Positions 1 through 6,199 of a DNA stretch of 9,210 nucleotides are shown piece after piece. The notes under the pieces were generated by a model. The model worked only from the letters and a program-made list of their open reading frames with translations, ran no database searches and was not told the origin of the DNA. Origin of the DNA: RGIG5327 sp045612485 (lineage in GTDB: Bacteria; Verrucomicrobiota; Lentisphaeria; Victivallales; UBA1829); NCBI GenBank assembly GCA_045612485.1, contig JAZKZE010000004.1:1-9210 (forward strand), written 5' to 3'. A program made the position numbers and the translations under genes. How positions within the stretch are numbered: the first letter of the stretch is position 1; each line of letters begins with the position of its first letter.

Positions 1-30
1 CATCACCACTGAGTTAACAGCATGTGATTT

Positions 31-58
31 AATTTAGCATCATTTTTCATTTTGTCAA
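31..58 (-). promoter_or_regulatory. Promoter P1 of the tandem array
   Basis: On the minus strand a perfect -35 box TTGACA (58-53) and a -10 box TAAATT (36-31) are separated by 16 nt. The -10 is preceded by TGC, an extended -10 motif. Transcription would start near base 24 and leave the window at the left. Confidence 0.6.
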
Positions 59-150
59 GCTTTATTTTGAAAATTTTTCAAAATTTCTTACTTTTCAAAA
101 CGGTCACCATTTTCAACCGGATCTTCCGGAATTAACGGCAATGGATATTT

Positions 151-178
151 AATTTAGCACTGATTTTCATTTTGTCAA
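151..178 (-). promoter_or_regulatory. Promoter P2 of the tandem array
   Basis: On the minus strand TTGACA (178-173), a 16-nt spacer and TAAATT (156-151), again with TGC before the -10 box. It lies 120 bp upstream of P1 in the direction of transcription, with the same layout. Confidence 0.6.
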
Positions 179-268
179 ATACTTTTTCGAAGATTTTTTC
201 AAAATTTCTTTTCAGCCCCATCACCACTTCAACCGGACCTTTCCGGCGATCAGCGGCAACGGGTATTT

Positions 269-296
269 AATTTAGCATCTTTTTCAGATTTGTCAA
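269..296 (-). promoter_or_regulatory. Promoter P3 of the tandem array
   Basis: On the minus strand TTGACA (296-291), a 16-nt spacer and TAAATT (274-269), with the extended TGC before the -10 box. A perfect 16-bp AT palindrome (305-320) sits just upstream of the -35 box and could be an UP-like element or an operator. Confidence 0.6.
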
Positions 297-386
297 ATAC
301 CTTTTTCAAAAATTTTTGAATTTTTTATTTCAAAACTCAATCATTTTTGAGCTCAGCACCACCACTTCTCAAGTGACGTGCCATTT

Positions 387-414
387 AATATACTCCTCTT
401 TCTTTTTTTGTCAA
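387..414 (-). promoter_or_regulatory. Promoter P4 of the tandem array
   Basis: On the minus strand TTGACA (414-409), a 16-nt spacer and TATATT (392-387). It has the best -10 box of the four but lacks the TGC extension. It is the first promoter met by RNA polymerase after the operon terminator at 490-510, so the array looks insulated from the genes to its right. Confidence 0.6.
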
Positions 415-489
415 GCACACTTTCAATTTTTTTTCAAGAATGATGTATATGCTACTGGATCAGAAAAGACAGTTGCTATAATTTAAGAA

Positions 490-510
490 AGGCGGCCTAT
501 TACGCCGCCT
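490..510 (-). terminator. Intrinsic terminator of the three-gene operon
   Basis: A 7-bp GC-rich stem, AGGCGGC (490-496) pairing with GCCGCCT (504-510), encloses a 7-nt loop. On the minus strand it is followed by TTTCTT and then AT-rich DNA. It lies 60 bp beyond the stop codon at 570, as expected for the end of the leftward operon. Short flanking AAGAA/TTCTT complementarity could make it work in both directions. The T tract is short and interrupted. Confidence 0.7.
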
Positions 511-569
511 GCTTCTTTATATATCACGCTGTACCATTAACAGTGTTTTCCTTATATATAGAGCAGATT

Positions 570-1286
570 TCATTGTTTCCTATTTATAGTGACCTCCCGT
601 CCGGATATTGTAACCTCCATACCGCCTTTGGCAGAAAATGCCCACGCACGCACATACTTTCCTTTTTCCGCGGTTTCGATAATAAAGGCTGTAAATTCCT
701 GGTCTATTTCTGTGAAACTGGTTCTTTTTGCTATGTTTTTTGTATTATAAAAGGCGTAACCTTCGCGTAATAATCTCTCGAACTCTTCATGTAACACTTT
801 TCTCCTTTCTCCAGACCTATTTAATGTTTCCTGCGCCCTCTTCAATACATCTGCAGCTCTCTCATAATTTCCTTTGTTTTTTTCTTGTGCTGCAATATTT
901 TTGAGTTGAATAAATAAATCATTTGATTCATTGACCTTCCAATGCGATTCCGCAATAGTTTTTAAAAGTTCTTCCAACTCTTTCATTTTCTTAAATGCGT
1001 AAAATCTGCAATTATCTCCTATAACAGTTTTATTAACAATGAGAGTCCTGCTATCCAATGCGGGTACCTGTGATGAAGATGAGTCAGACGCTGATTCAGA
1101 TGATGAAGCCGAAGAAGGCTGTTCCATTTTTTTCAATTTAGCATCTATTCTTGCCTCAATTTTTTGAAGCTGTTTCATCAGTTTGTTTTTCTCCCGATGT
1201 GACATATTTTGTGCATTTACCTCATTCCATACCCCAATCCCAACAATCAGGAATACTGCGAAAACACTTTTTTTCAAAATATTCAT
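570..1286 (-). CDS. Small secreted protein of unknown function
   Basis: I do not recognise this 238-residue protein. It starts with a typical signal peptide: lysines at 5-6, a hydrophobic stretch over about residues 8-20, and a likely cleavage after VNA at 25, so it should act outside the cytoplasm. Residues 28-54 form a charged, Lys/Glu-rich helix. Residues 58-73 are a Ser-rich linker. Residues 97-175 look helical, and GNYERAADVLKRAQ resembles one TPR-like helix pair, though a repeat cannot be established. The C-terminus (about 185-238) looks like a small beta-rich domain. The ATG has a GAGGAG ribosome binding site 6 nt upstream. It is the last gene of a three-gene unit, 15 bp after the preceding stop, and is followed by a hairpin terminator. 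A periplasmic partner of the two upstream products is possible but unproven. Confidence 0.8.
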   Translation of the reverse strand: MNILKKSVFAVFLIVGIGVWNEVNAQNMSHREKNKLMKQLQKIEARIDAKLKKMEQPSSASSSESASDSSSSQVPALDSRTLIVNKTVIGDNCRFYAFKKMKELEELLKTIAESHWKVNESNDLFIQLKNIAAQEKNKGNYERAADVLKRAQETLNRSGERRKVLHEEFERLLREGYAFYNTKNIAKRTSFTEIDQEFTAFIIETAEKGKYVRAWAFSAKGGMEVTISGREVTINRKQ

Positions 1287-1301
1287 TTTTTAACTCCTCA
1301 A

Positions 1302-2627
1302 TTAAAACATATCCAAATCAGATCCACCCCGGCCACCACATTGGATGCAAGTTACTTTTTCTTTCCCGGCAGCACTGTAATACCAACAACGCCCAGTTCC
1401 TTTACACATGCGACAAGGCCAAATACCATATTTTCTGCGATATTCTCTTCTTTCGTTTTCTTCTCGTTCTCGTGCTACACTTTCCTCTCTGCGTCTTTCC
1501 TCTTCTCTCCGCCTCCTTTCCTCCTCCGCACGACGTTTTGCCTCCTCAACAGCCTGCCGCTCCTGTTCTACTTTCCATTTTTCTTTATAATCTGCAAGTT
1601 GCATTGTTAACTCTCCTGCGTAAAGCGAATCGGAATATGCATTAACAGCTTTTTCCATTACCCGGAGCACATCCACCGGTTTCTTTCTGAACTTTGAATA
1701 AAGAGAAGCCAATTGTATCAAATCTTTTTTGACTTGCAGATTATATTCGTGCAGTTCTTTCAATTTTTTGAGTTCCGGTATCTTCGGATGTTGAGGATAT
1801 AAAATGATCAGATTTTCAAGACTTGCAATTTCTGCGGCATGATCGCTTCCGGCTTCCACCTCTTTCAAAGCCTTTAAGATGGAAAGTTCCATTTTATCTG
1901 CATCTACAACAGAGTGGATCTTTTTCAAATCAACTGATAAATCTTTATATACCACAAGCAGTTTTTCCGCATAAGGAGTACGTCCTTCAAGAGGTAAATT
2001 TTTCATTTTTTCCAGTTCTTCCGGAAATTTTTGCACGAAAGCTGTTGCCATTTTTTCCCAGAGATAAGCAAAATCAGTTTCAAGCACTCCCAATTTACAA
2101 CACTCTTCCCTATCCCGTTTGAAGCAATCAAAAGCCTCCATAACAGGCATTTTCAGAAGGTGATTTTCATATTCAGGAAAAACGGTATTTACTTTTTTAC
2201 GCCAAATGGAAAAATCATGTTTTAGCCCTTTGAAAGATTCAGCAACAAAGCTGCGCCTCAAGCGGATAAGCAGCTGCAGATGTTTTACAGGATCAGCGTC
2301 ATTCAATCTTTCCACCTGCATATTAAAATAGTGCTGCCGTTTGTCAGCGATCTGCTCCTGACGTTCCTTTCTGGATTTCTGGATACTATTGTATATTTTG
2401 ATTTGTTTTACATAATCCTGTCTTGTCCCATAATCAAGTTCCTCCGGTTTGAGAGTAACGAACTCACTTCTGCGGTGCCGATATTTGAATACCAATCCTT
2501 TTGCGGTCACTTTCACAAGTCTTACATTATTGTAAACCCGGTTATCGGTTGTTCTGATGGAAACAGCGTAAGCAAGTCCCGGCAGAAGTACTACTGCTGA
2601 CAAAAGCAGTATATACAACGATTTCAT
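1302..2627 (-). CDS. Secreted coiled-coil protein with C-terminal DnaJ-like Cys motif
   Basis: This 441-residue protein begins with a signal peptide (hydrophobic core at about 5-18, likely cleavage after AYA at 21). Residues about 22-66 look like a small beta domain with the pattern T.DNRVYNNV..VKV..KGLVFKYRH, of a kind common at the start of secreted PVC-group proteins (inference from pattern). Residues 70-345 are largely helical. Residues about 346-400 form an extreme Arg/Glu-rich charged helix. The end carries CRMCKGTG (405-412) and CIQCGGRGG (427-435), a pair of CxxCxGxG-type knuckles like half of the DnaJ central zinc domain, probably binding one zinc. No J domain is present, so this is not DnaJ. 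The ATG has a good GGAAAGGAAAC ribosome binding site. It lies 46 bp after the zinc-ribbon gene and 15 bp before the small secreted protein gene. Its function is unknown. Confidence 0.82.
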   Translation of the reverse strand: MKSLYILLLSAVVLLPGLAYAVSIRTTDNRVYNNVRLVKVTAKGLVFKYRHRRSEFVTLKPEELDYGTRQDYVKQIKIYNSIQKSRKERQEQIADKRQHYFNMQVERLNDADPVKHLQLLIRLRRSFVAESFKGLKHDFSIWRKKVNTVFPEYENHLLKMPVMEAFDCFKRDREECCKLGVLETDFAYLWEKMATAFVQKFPEELEKMKNLPLEGRTPYAEKLLVVYKDLSVDLKKIHSVVDADKMELSILKALKEVEAGSDHAAEIASLENLIILYPQHPKIPELKKLKELHEYNLQVKKDLIQLASLYSKFRKKPVDVLRVMEKAVNAYSDSLYAGELTMQLADYKEKWKVEQERQAVEEAKRRAEEERRRREEERRREESVAREREENERREYRRKYGIWPCRMCKGTGRCWYYSAAGKEKVTCIQCGGRGGSDLDMF

Positions 2628-2673
2628 TTTGTTTCCTTTCCTGTATAAAATTCTTTGGTTTTATTTTCTGTAT

Positions 2674-3924
2674 TTATTCATCATTTTTCTTTGCGATCAG
2701 ATTTAACAGTTCCACGGTGCGGTAAGTTCCGTTGCAAATCTGTTGATAGATATTTTTTGACATGGTGTCACGGTAGCTGTAATCGGACATGATACCGGAA
2801 GTGGAGCAGCCTCTTTTTTTTGCGATCAGATTTAACAGTTCCACGGTGCGGTAAGTTCCGTTGCAAATCTGTTGATAGATATTTTTTGACATGGTGTCAC
2901 GGTAGCTGTAATCGGACATGATACTGGAAGTGGAACAACCATTCTGTTGTGCGATAACATCCAGCAGTTCTACAGTGCGGTAAGTCCCGTTGCAGATTTG
3001 CTGATAGATGTTCTTTGACATAGTATCGCGGTAACTGTAATCGGACATGATACCGGATATCTTTGAAGCATACGTGCCGGAGCGGGAAACACGGCTTCCG
3101 CTTGATGATGAACTGCCTGCTGTACGGCTTCCGCTTATAAAACTGTCATGGTTTTCAATTAAATAATATATTCCGAAGCTCGATCCTGAAAAAAGAGCAA
3201 AAGTTGCAACAACACATCCAATAATAAATAACCTTCTCTTCTTAGTGTCCTTTAAAAATTTGAATCGCTCTCCGGAAAAAACCGGGGCATTTTTTGTAAA
3301 ATATGCTTTCACGTCGGCTATCAGATCATCCTCAAACTTCTTTAATCTGCCTCTCGCCTGCTGTACTTGTTCTTTGAGATCGTTACCATAGATAAATGAC
3401 TTATTTCTGATTTGCAAAGGCTGAATCTTTTTCCTGCAATGTTTACAGACTGAGGCTTTTATTTTGATCTTTTCTCTGCAAAAGGGACAATCGCGTTCGA
3501 GAGATTCCGCAGCAATGATTGTTTCACAGCAATACGGACACTCATATTCCTTTCCTTTCATTGACACAGGCAATTCAACAACTGTACTGCATTCAGGACA
3601 AATCAATATAAATTCCTGTTCTTTCTCCTCTTGGTGATTTTCCGGTATCTGTTGCTGAACAGATTTCTCAACAACAAAAGTTTTCTGACACACAGAACAA
3701 CCAATCTCCTTACCGATCCACGATTTCTGCATCTGAAGCAAGGCATTACAACTGGGACATTGTGCGATAAAACTGTTACTTTCTTCCGGCAAAGCATCAC
3801 TTTCCGGTTTATTTACGGTAAGCACTCTGCTGCATTCAGGACAACTTATCTCCAACCCGATCCATTCTTCCTGCATCTGCAACTCTGTATTACAATGCGG
3901 ACATTGTACGATAAACGCTGCCAT
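2674..3924 (-). CDS. Membrane protein: four zinc ribbons, one TM, three 43-aa repeats
   Basis: No known family is recognised for the whole 416-residue protein. Four zinc ribbons come first, with CxxC pairs at 8/11+28/31, 56/59+76/79, 109/112+129/132 and 146/149+160/163; the first three are similar to each other (F-I-x-x-CP-x-C, then G-x-E-x-x-C). A basic helix (about 183-230) follows, then one membrane segment (231-255) preceded by KKRR, placing the ribbons in the cytoplasm. A Ser/Gly linker (about 265-288) leads to three 43-residue repeats starting at 292, 335 and 378, whose first 30 residues (IMSDYSYRDT...RTVELL) are identical. An upstream in-frame ATG at 3945 would add seven residues. The ATG at 3924 is preferred because AAAGGA lies 7 nt upstream and the zinc ribbon begins at once. 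It is the first gene of a three-gene operon. The layout suggests a cytoplasmic sensor or nucleic-acid or protein binder coupled to an outer repeat domain, which is inference. Confidence 0.85.
   Translation of the reverse strand: MAAFIVQCPHCNTELQMQEEWIGLEISCPECSRVLTVNKPESDALPEESNSFIAQCPSCNALLQMQKSWIGKEIGCSVCQKTFVVEKSVQQQIPENHQEEKEQEFILICPECSTVVELPVSMKGKEYECPYCCETIIAAESLERDCPFCREKIKIKASVCKHCRKKIQPLQIRNKSFIYGNDLKEQVQQARGRLKKFEDDLIADVKAYFTKNAPVFSGERFKFLKDTKKRRLFIIGCVVATFALFSGSSFGIYYLIENHDSFISGSRTAGSSSSSGSRVSRSGTYASKISGIMSDYSYRDTMSKNIYQQICNGTYRTVELLDVIAQQNGCSTSSIMSDYSYRDTMSKNIYQQICNGTYRTVELLNLIAKKRGCSTSGIMSDYSYRDTMSKNIYQQICNGTYRTVELLNLIAKKNDE
2690..3060 (-). repeat. Three 129-bp in-frame tandem repeats inside the zinc-ribbon gene
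   Basis: Three copies at exact 129-bp spacing (43 codons) encode the outer repeat domain. The copy at 2690-2795 is identical to that at 2819-2924 over 106 bp, pointing to a recent duplication or gene conversion. The third copy (about 2950-3060), at the N-terminal side of the domain, differs at about a dozen positions in the 90-bp core, all of them silent. The variable part of each unit is the last 13 codons, where Asn/Asp, Lys/Gln and Arg/Asn changes occur. Confidence 0.92.
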
Positions 3925-3931
3925 GGTCCAA

Positions 3932-3937
3932 TCCTTT
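3932..3937 (-). promoter_or_regulatory. Ribosome binding site that decides the zinc-ribbon gene start
   Basis: AAAGGA on the minus strand, 7 nt before the ATG at 3924-3922. The alternative upstream ATG at 3945 has no comparable Shine-Dalgarno sequence in front, so the shorter protein is preferred. Confidence 0.6.
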
Positions 3938-4137
3938 CTCTTCATTCAAGATCAAAAACCTTATTCTGTTTTTACTTGATTTCATCTGTTTTATTTTTTT
4001 CTGAATCACAACTATCCAGAAAAAAAATATTTACATATAATATTGTCAAAAAAGCTGAATATCTTATGCGGTAAAAACAAAAAAAACAAAAAAAATCTTT
4101 TGACCTGAATTTTTATTTCAAAATTCCGGATACGCGT

Positions 4138-4176
4138 AAAAAAATCCGGCGGAAGTATGATACTCCAGCCGGATTT
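4138..4176 (-). terminator. Strong intrinsic terminator after the antiporter gene
   Basis: AAATCCGGC (minus strand, from 4176) pairs with GCCGGATTT (ending 4142). An inner GGAGTAT/ATACTTCC helix with one bulge extends the stem, and the hairpin runs into a T tract. It lies 22 bp after the antiporter stop codon and separates that unit from the zinc-ribbon operon. Confidence 0.88.
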
Positions 4177-4197
4177 GTGATTTATCCACAATTTTGC

Positions 4198-5151
4198 TTA
4201 TAACGTCATTACCAGATAAGTTGTATAGGCTATATACAGAAGCACCAATATGCCGCCGGATATACGGCCGAGCTTCTTTCCTGTATACAACATAGGCACA
4301 AGGGCAAAACTTACCACAAGCAGTGCAATAAGATCAAATGTCTTTATTCCTATCGCTTCAACAGGTCTGCATAAGGGGGATATTCCCATAATGATCACAA
4401 TATTCAGAAAGTTTGACCCCACAACATTGCCGATGGCAATATCGTTTTCCCCCTTTACTGCGGCAATCAGACTGGTGGCAAGTTCAGGCAGACTCGTTCC
4501 CACCGCTACTACAGTAAGCGCGATCACCGCTTCCGGGATCTTGAAAAGCGTGGCAAAATATACTGCCGAACCAACCAGCAGTTTTCCGCCGCCGCACAAC
4601 ATGGCGATCCCGGCAACAACAAGAAATACCGCTTTCCACAGCGGCATGATCTTTTCCTCTTCTTCCTCCTCACTCTTTTCCCCAGCAAGCTCTTTTTTCC
4701 GGGCAGCATATATGCTTGCAACCGTATAGATCACCCCGATACCGAAGAAACATGCGCCCGCTATTCTGCCCACTCCGCCGGCAAAATAACAGAGACCGGC
4801 AAGGATCACTGTTACAAAAAGCATAATGGGAACATCTACTTTCAACAACTGTCTGTTGATCACAAAAGGCGCAACCAATGCTGACAATCCGAGGATCAAT
4901 CCAATATTGCAGATATTTGACCCGATCACATTGCCAAGGGCGATCCCGCCCAAACCTTTTATGGCAGCATCCGTACTTACCACCAGTTCAGGAGCGCTTG
5001 TTGCAAAACTTACCAGAGTAAGTCCGATAACAAGGGAACTGATCTTCATCCTTCTGGCAAGTGCCACACCGCCATCCACAAGAAATTCCGCTCCGTAATA
5101 AAGAAGGGCTATCGAAAGAACCGCCCACACCAACTGTAATACTGTAACCAT
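4198..5151 (-). CDS. yrbG: YrbG-type Na+/Ca2+ antiporter (CaCA family)
   Basis: This is a 317-residue inner-membrane cation/Ca2+ exchanger, the usual length for bacterial YrbG-like members. It has the two inverted Na_Ca_ex halves of the family. The alpha-1 region at 43-59 (GLTLVSFATSAPELVVS, Glu55) is followed by GNVIGSN at 73-79. The alpha-2 region at 211-228 (ALTVVAVGTSLPELATSL, Glu223) is followed by GNVVGSN at 241-247. The two glutamates match the ion-coordinating acidic residues of the family. About ten hydrophobic segments are visible, with a Glu-rich cytoplasmic loop (157-167) between the halves. The ATG has an AAAGGA site upstream. The gene starts 33 bp after the stop of the NTF2-like membrane protein gene and ends at a strong terminator. 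In E. coli yrbG lies beside the mla operon; here an mla operon is also nearby. The exact ion and physiological role cannot be read from sequence. Confidence 0.93.
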   Translation of the reverse strand: MVTVLQLVWAVLSIALLYYGAEFLVDGGVALARRMKISSLVIGLTLVSFATSAPELVVSTDAAIKGLGGIALGNVIGSNICNIGLILGLSALVAPFVINRQLLKVDVPIMLFVTVILAGLCYFAGGVGRIAGACFFGIGVIYTVASIYAARKKELAGEKSEEEEEEKIMPLWKAVFLVVAGIAMLCGGGKLLVGSAVYFATLFKIPEAVIALTVVAVGTSLPELATSLIAAVKGENDIAIGNVVGSNFLNIVIIMGISPLCRPVEAIGIKTFDLIALLVVSFALVPMLYTGKKLGRISGGILVLLYIAYTTYLVMTL

Positions 5152-5184
5152 TTTTTCCTTTCTTTTTTTGGATTTTTATATATT

Positions 5185-5787
5185 TTATTTTCTGATCAAT
5201 TCATTGATACGGCATGCCTGAAAAAGCCATTTACCGGTGTCTTTATTCAGGACTGCCTCCAGTTCCCTTGCCTCCGTGATTTTATCGCCGCTTTTCAAAG
5301 TTCCGGAAAGAGTCACAGTAAAAAGAACGGTAGCATTTTTTTCATGTATCCCGAATTCGTATATGGAAAAATCGATCCGCAAACGGTCAAACATACTTTT
5401 TCCGCGGAAGGCATGGCGGATGACAGCTTCCCGGTCAAGGTCGCCGTTTATCCAGGGCAGTCCTTCGATCTCCACATGCGTTACCGGACAGAAAAAACTG
5501 CCCAGTTTCTGCATATTGGCTGCGGCAACGATCACCCCTTCTTTTTTATCCTTGTTCAAAAGTTCCGCAATACCGGCAAACTGTTCCCGGATCAGATCTT
5601 CCTCACTTTTTCCATTGAAGAAATACAGGAAACAGAATACTATCCCGCAAATCACACAGGCGGCAAGGAAAATCTTTTTTATACTGAAGGAAAACTGCAC
5701 CCTTTTTTCCTCTTTTTTTCGAGGCGGCTTCTTTTTCCCTTTTTCCGTACTTTCAATCAGTGCGGCAAGTTCTTCTTTGTATCCCAT
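5185..5787 (-). CDS. Single-pass membrane protein with NTF2-like outer domain
   Basis: This is a 200-residue protein I cannot assign to a named gene. The first 36 residues are cytoplasmic and very basic (KGKKKPPRKKEEKR). One membrane segment spans about 38-57 (FLAACVICGIVFCFLYFF), placing residues 60-200 outside the inner membrane. That part has the alpha-then-beta pattern of NTF2/SnoaL-like folds: two early helices, then strands ending in a DTGKWLFQACRI strand, a layout typical of DUF4440-like proteins (inference from pattern, with no catalytic residues identifiable). The ATG has a strong GGAGGTG ribosome binding site close upstream. The gene starts 33 bp after the rnpB 3' end and has no clear separate promoter, so it may be read through from rnpB; it lies 33 bp before the antiporter gene and is probably cotranscribed with it. 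Confidence 0.8.
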   Translation of the reverse strand: MGYKEELAALIESTEKGKKKPPRKKEEKRVQFSFSIKKIFLAACVICGIVFCFLYFFNGKSEEDLIREQFAGIAELLNKDKKEGVIVAAANMQKLGSFFCPVTHVEIEGLPWINGDLDREAVIRHAFRGKSMFDRLRIDFSIYEFGIHEKNATVLFTVTLSGTLKSGDKITEARELEAVLNKDTGKWLFQACRINELIRK

Positions 5788-5820
5788 ACTCCACCTCCGG
5801 AAATAAAGTAAAATAAAAAA

Positions 5821-6163
5821 GGAAACGGCGTCATAAGCCGGATTCTGTACCCTTTCGGGTGGCGACCATCTGTCTATGCGGTCAGAACCCGGGATTCAGA
5901 CGCTGCGAGCAACAGCTCATCCCCTATTTGACCTTGCTCCGGGAGGGGCTTGCCATGACGGAAGGGATCACTCCCGTTCCCGGCAGGCTCTTACCCTGCC
6001 ATTTCACCCTTACCCGGTAAACCGGGCGGTATACTTTCTGTTGCGCTTTCCTTCCTGCAAATTTGCTTTGCAGTATCCGCCGTATGGCGGACTCCCCGCT
6101 CTATGGAGTCCGGACTTTCCTCCGGTATCATTTCTGATCCCGGCGGCCGCCGGCGCCGTTTCC
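5821..6163 (-). ncRNA. rnpB: RNase P RNA (bacterial class A)
   Basis: This is the catalytic RNA of RNase P, which removes 5' leaders from tRNA precursors. Both ends are set by a perfect 10-bp P1 helix: GGAAACGGCG at the 5' end (6163-6154) and CGCCGTTTCC at the 3' end (5830-5821), giving about 343 nt. Conserved blocks appear in order: GAGGAAAGTCCGGAC, AGCGCAACAGAAAGTATACCGCC split around the P4 region, GGTGAAATGGCAGGGTAAGAG, GCAAGGTCAAATAGGGG, GACAGATGGTCGCC and ACAGAATCCGGCTTAT. These are hallmarks of type A RNase P RNA. The loop closed by P15 lacks the GGU that binds the tRNA CCA end in E. coli. A T-rich run (5820-5801) follows the 3' end and may help termination or processing. Protein-like open frames across this region on either strand are not genes. 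Confidence 0.97.
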
Positions 6164-6171
6164 TGTTCATT

Positions 6172-6199
6172 AATATACGATAAAAAAATTTTTTTTCAA
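6172..6199 (-). promoter_or_regulatory. rnpB promoter
   Basis: On the minus strand TTGAAA (6199-6194), a 16-nt AT-rich spacer and TATATT (6177-6172). The -10 box ends 8 nt before the first base of the P1 helix, so the predicted start agrees with the mature RNase P RNA 5' end. The 16-nt spacing equals that of the four array promoters at the left edge. Confidence 0.75.

Larger units (their letters stand above)
1..430 (-). repeat. Four tandem ~119-bp units, each carrying a leftward promoter
   Basis: This AT-rich stretch has no convincing gene. It is built of four diverged direct repeats, offset by 120, 118 and 118 bp. Read on the minus strand, each unit has an A/T-tract region, a TTGACA box, a 16-nt spacer, a TAAATT (TATATT in the fourth) box followed by AAAT, and a TGGTGA-like word further downstream. 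Units at about 140-260 and 260-380 are the most alike after the -10 box and share a small CCGGA/TCCGG hairpin; the other two differ there. The word CATCACCACT at bases 1-10 matches the same word at 219-228, so the array probably continues beyond the left edge. The repeat structure and boxes are seen directly. Promoter function is inferred from consensus match and constant spacing. The target lies outside the window. Confidence 0.8.

Noticed and set aside
140..218. Short open frame of about 29 codons in one array unit (minus strand, ATG near 218)
   Set aside because: The frame is not kept in the other units, which have early stops, so it is probably chance.
1..430. CRISPR array
   Set aside because: The units are diverged throughout and lack an exact repeat of 25-40 bp with unique spacers. 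The conserved parts are promoter boxes.
474..482. Extended -10 (TGCTATAAT) on the plus strand
   Set aside because: There is no -35 box at the right distance, and any transcript would run at once into the hairpin at 490-510.
543..770. Plus-strand 75-codon open frame near the end of the first secreted protein gene
   Set aside because: It overlaps the conserved-looking C-terminus on the other strand, starts beside the terminator, and has no ribosome binding site.
1151..1645. Overlapping plus-strand open frames opposite the two secreted protein genes
   Set aside because: They are antisense shadows of genes with clear signal peptides and ribosome binding sites, and the translated sequences look random and Phe/Ser-rich.
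4022..4049. TTGACA on the minus strand upstream of the zinc-ribbon gene
   Set aside because: The -35 box is perfect, but at 15-18 nt downstream there is only a T run and no -10 box, so I do not call a promoter. The operon promoter in 3925-4137 remains unidentified.
5237..5806. Long plus-strand open frames opposite the NTF2-like membrane protein gene
   Set aside because: The minus-strand gene has a strong ribosome binding site and a sensible topology. The plus-strand products have no recognisable feature.
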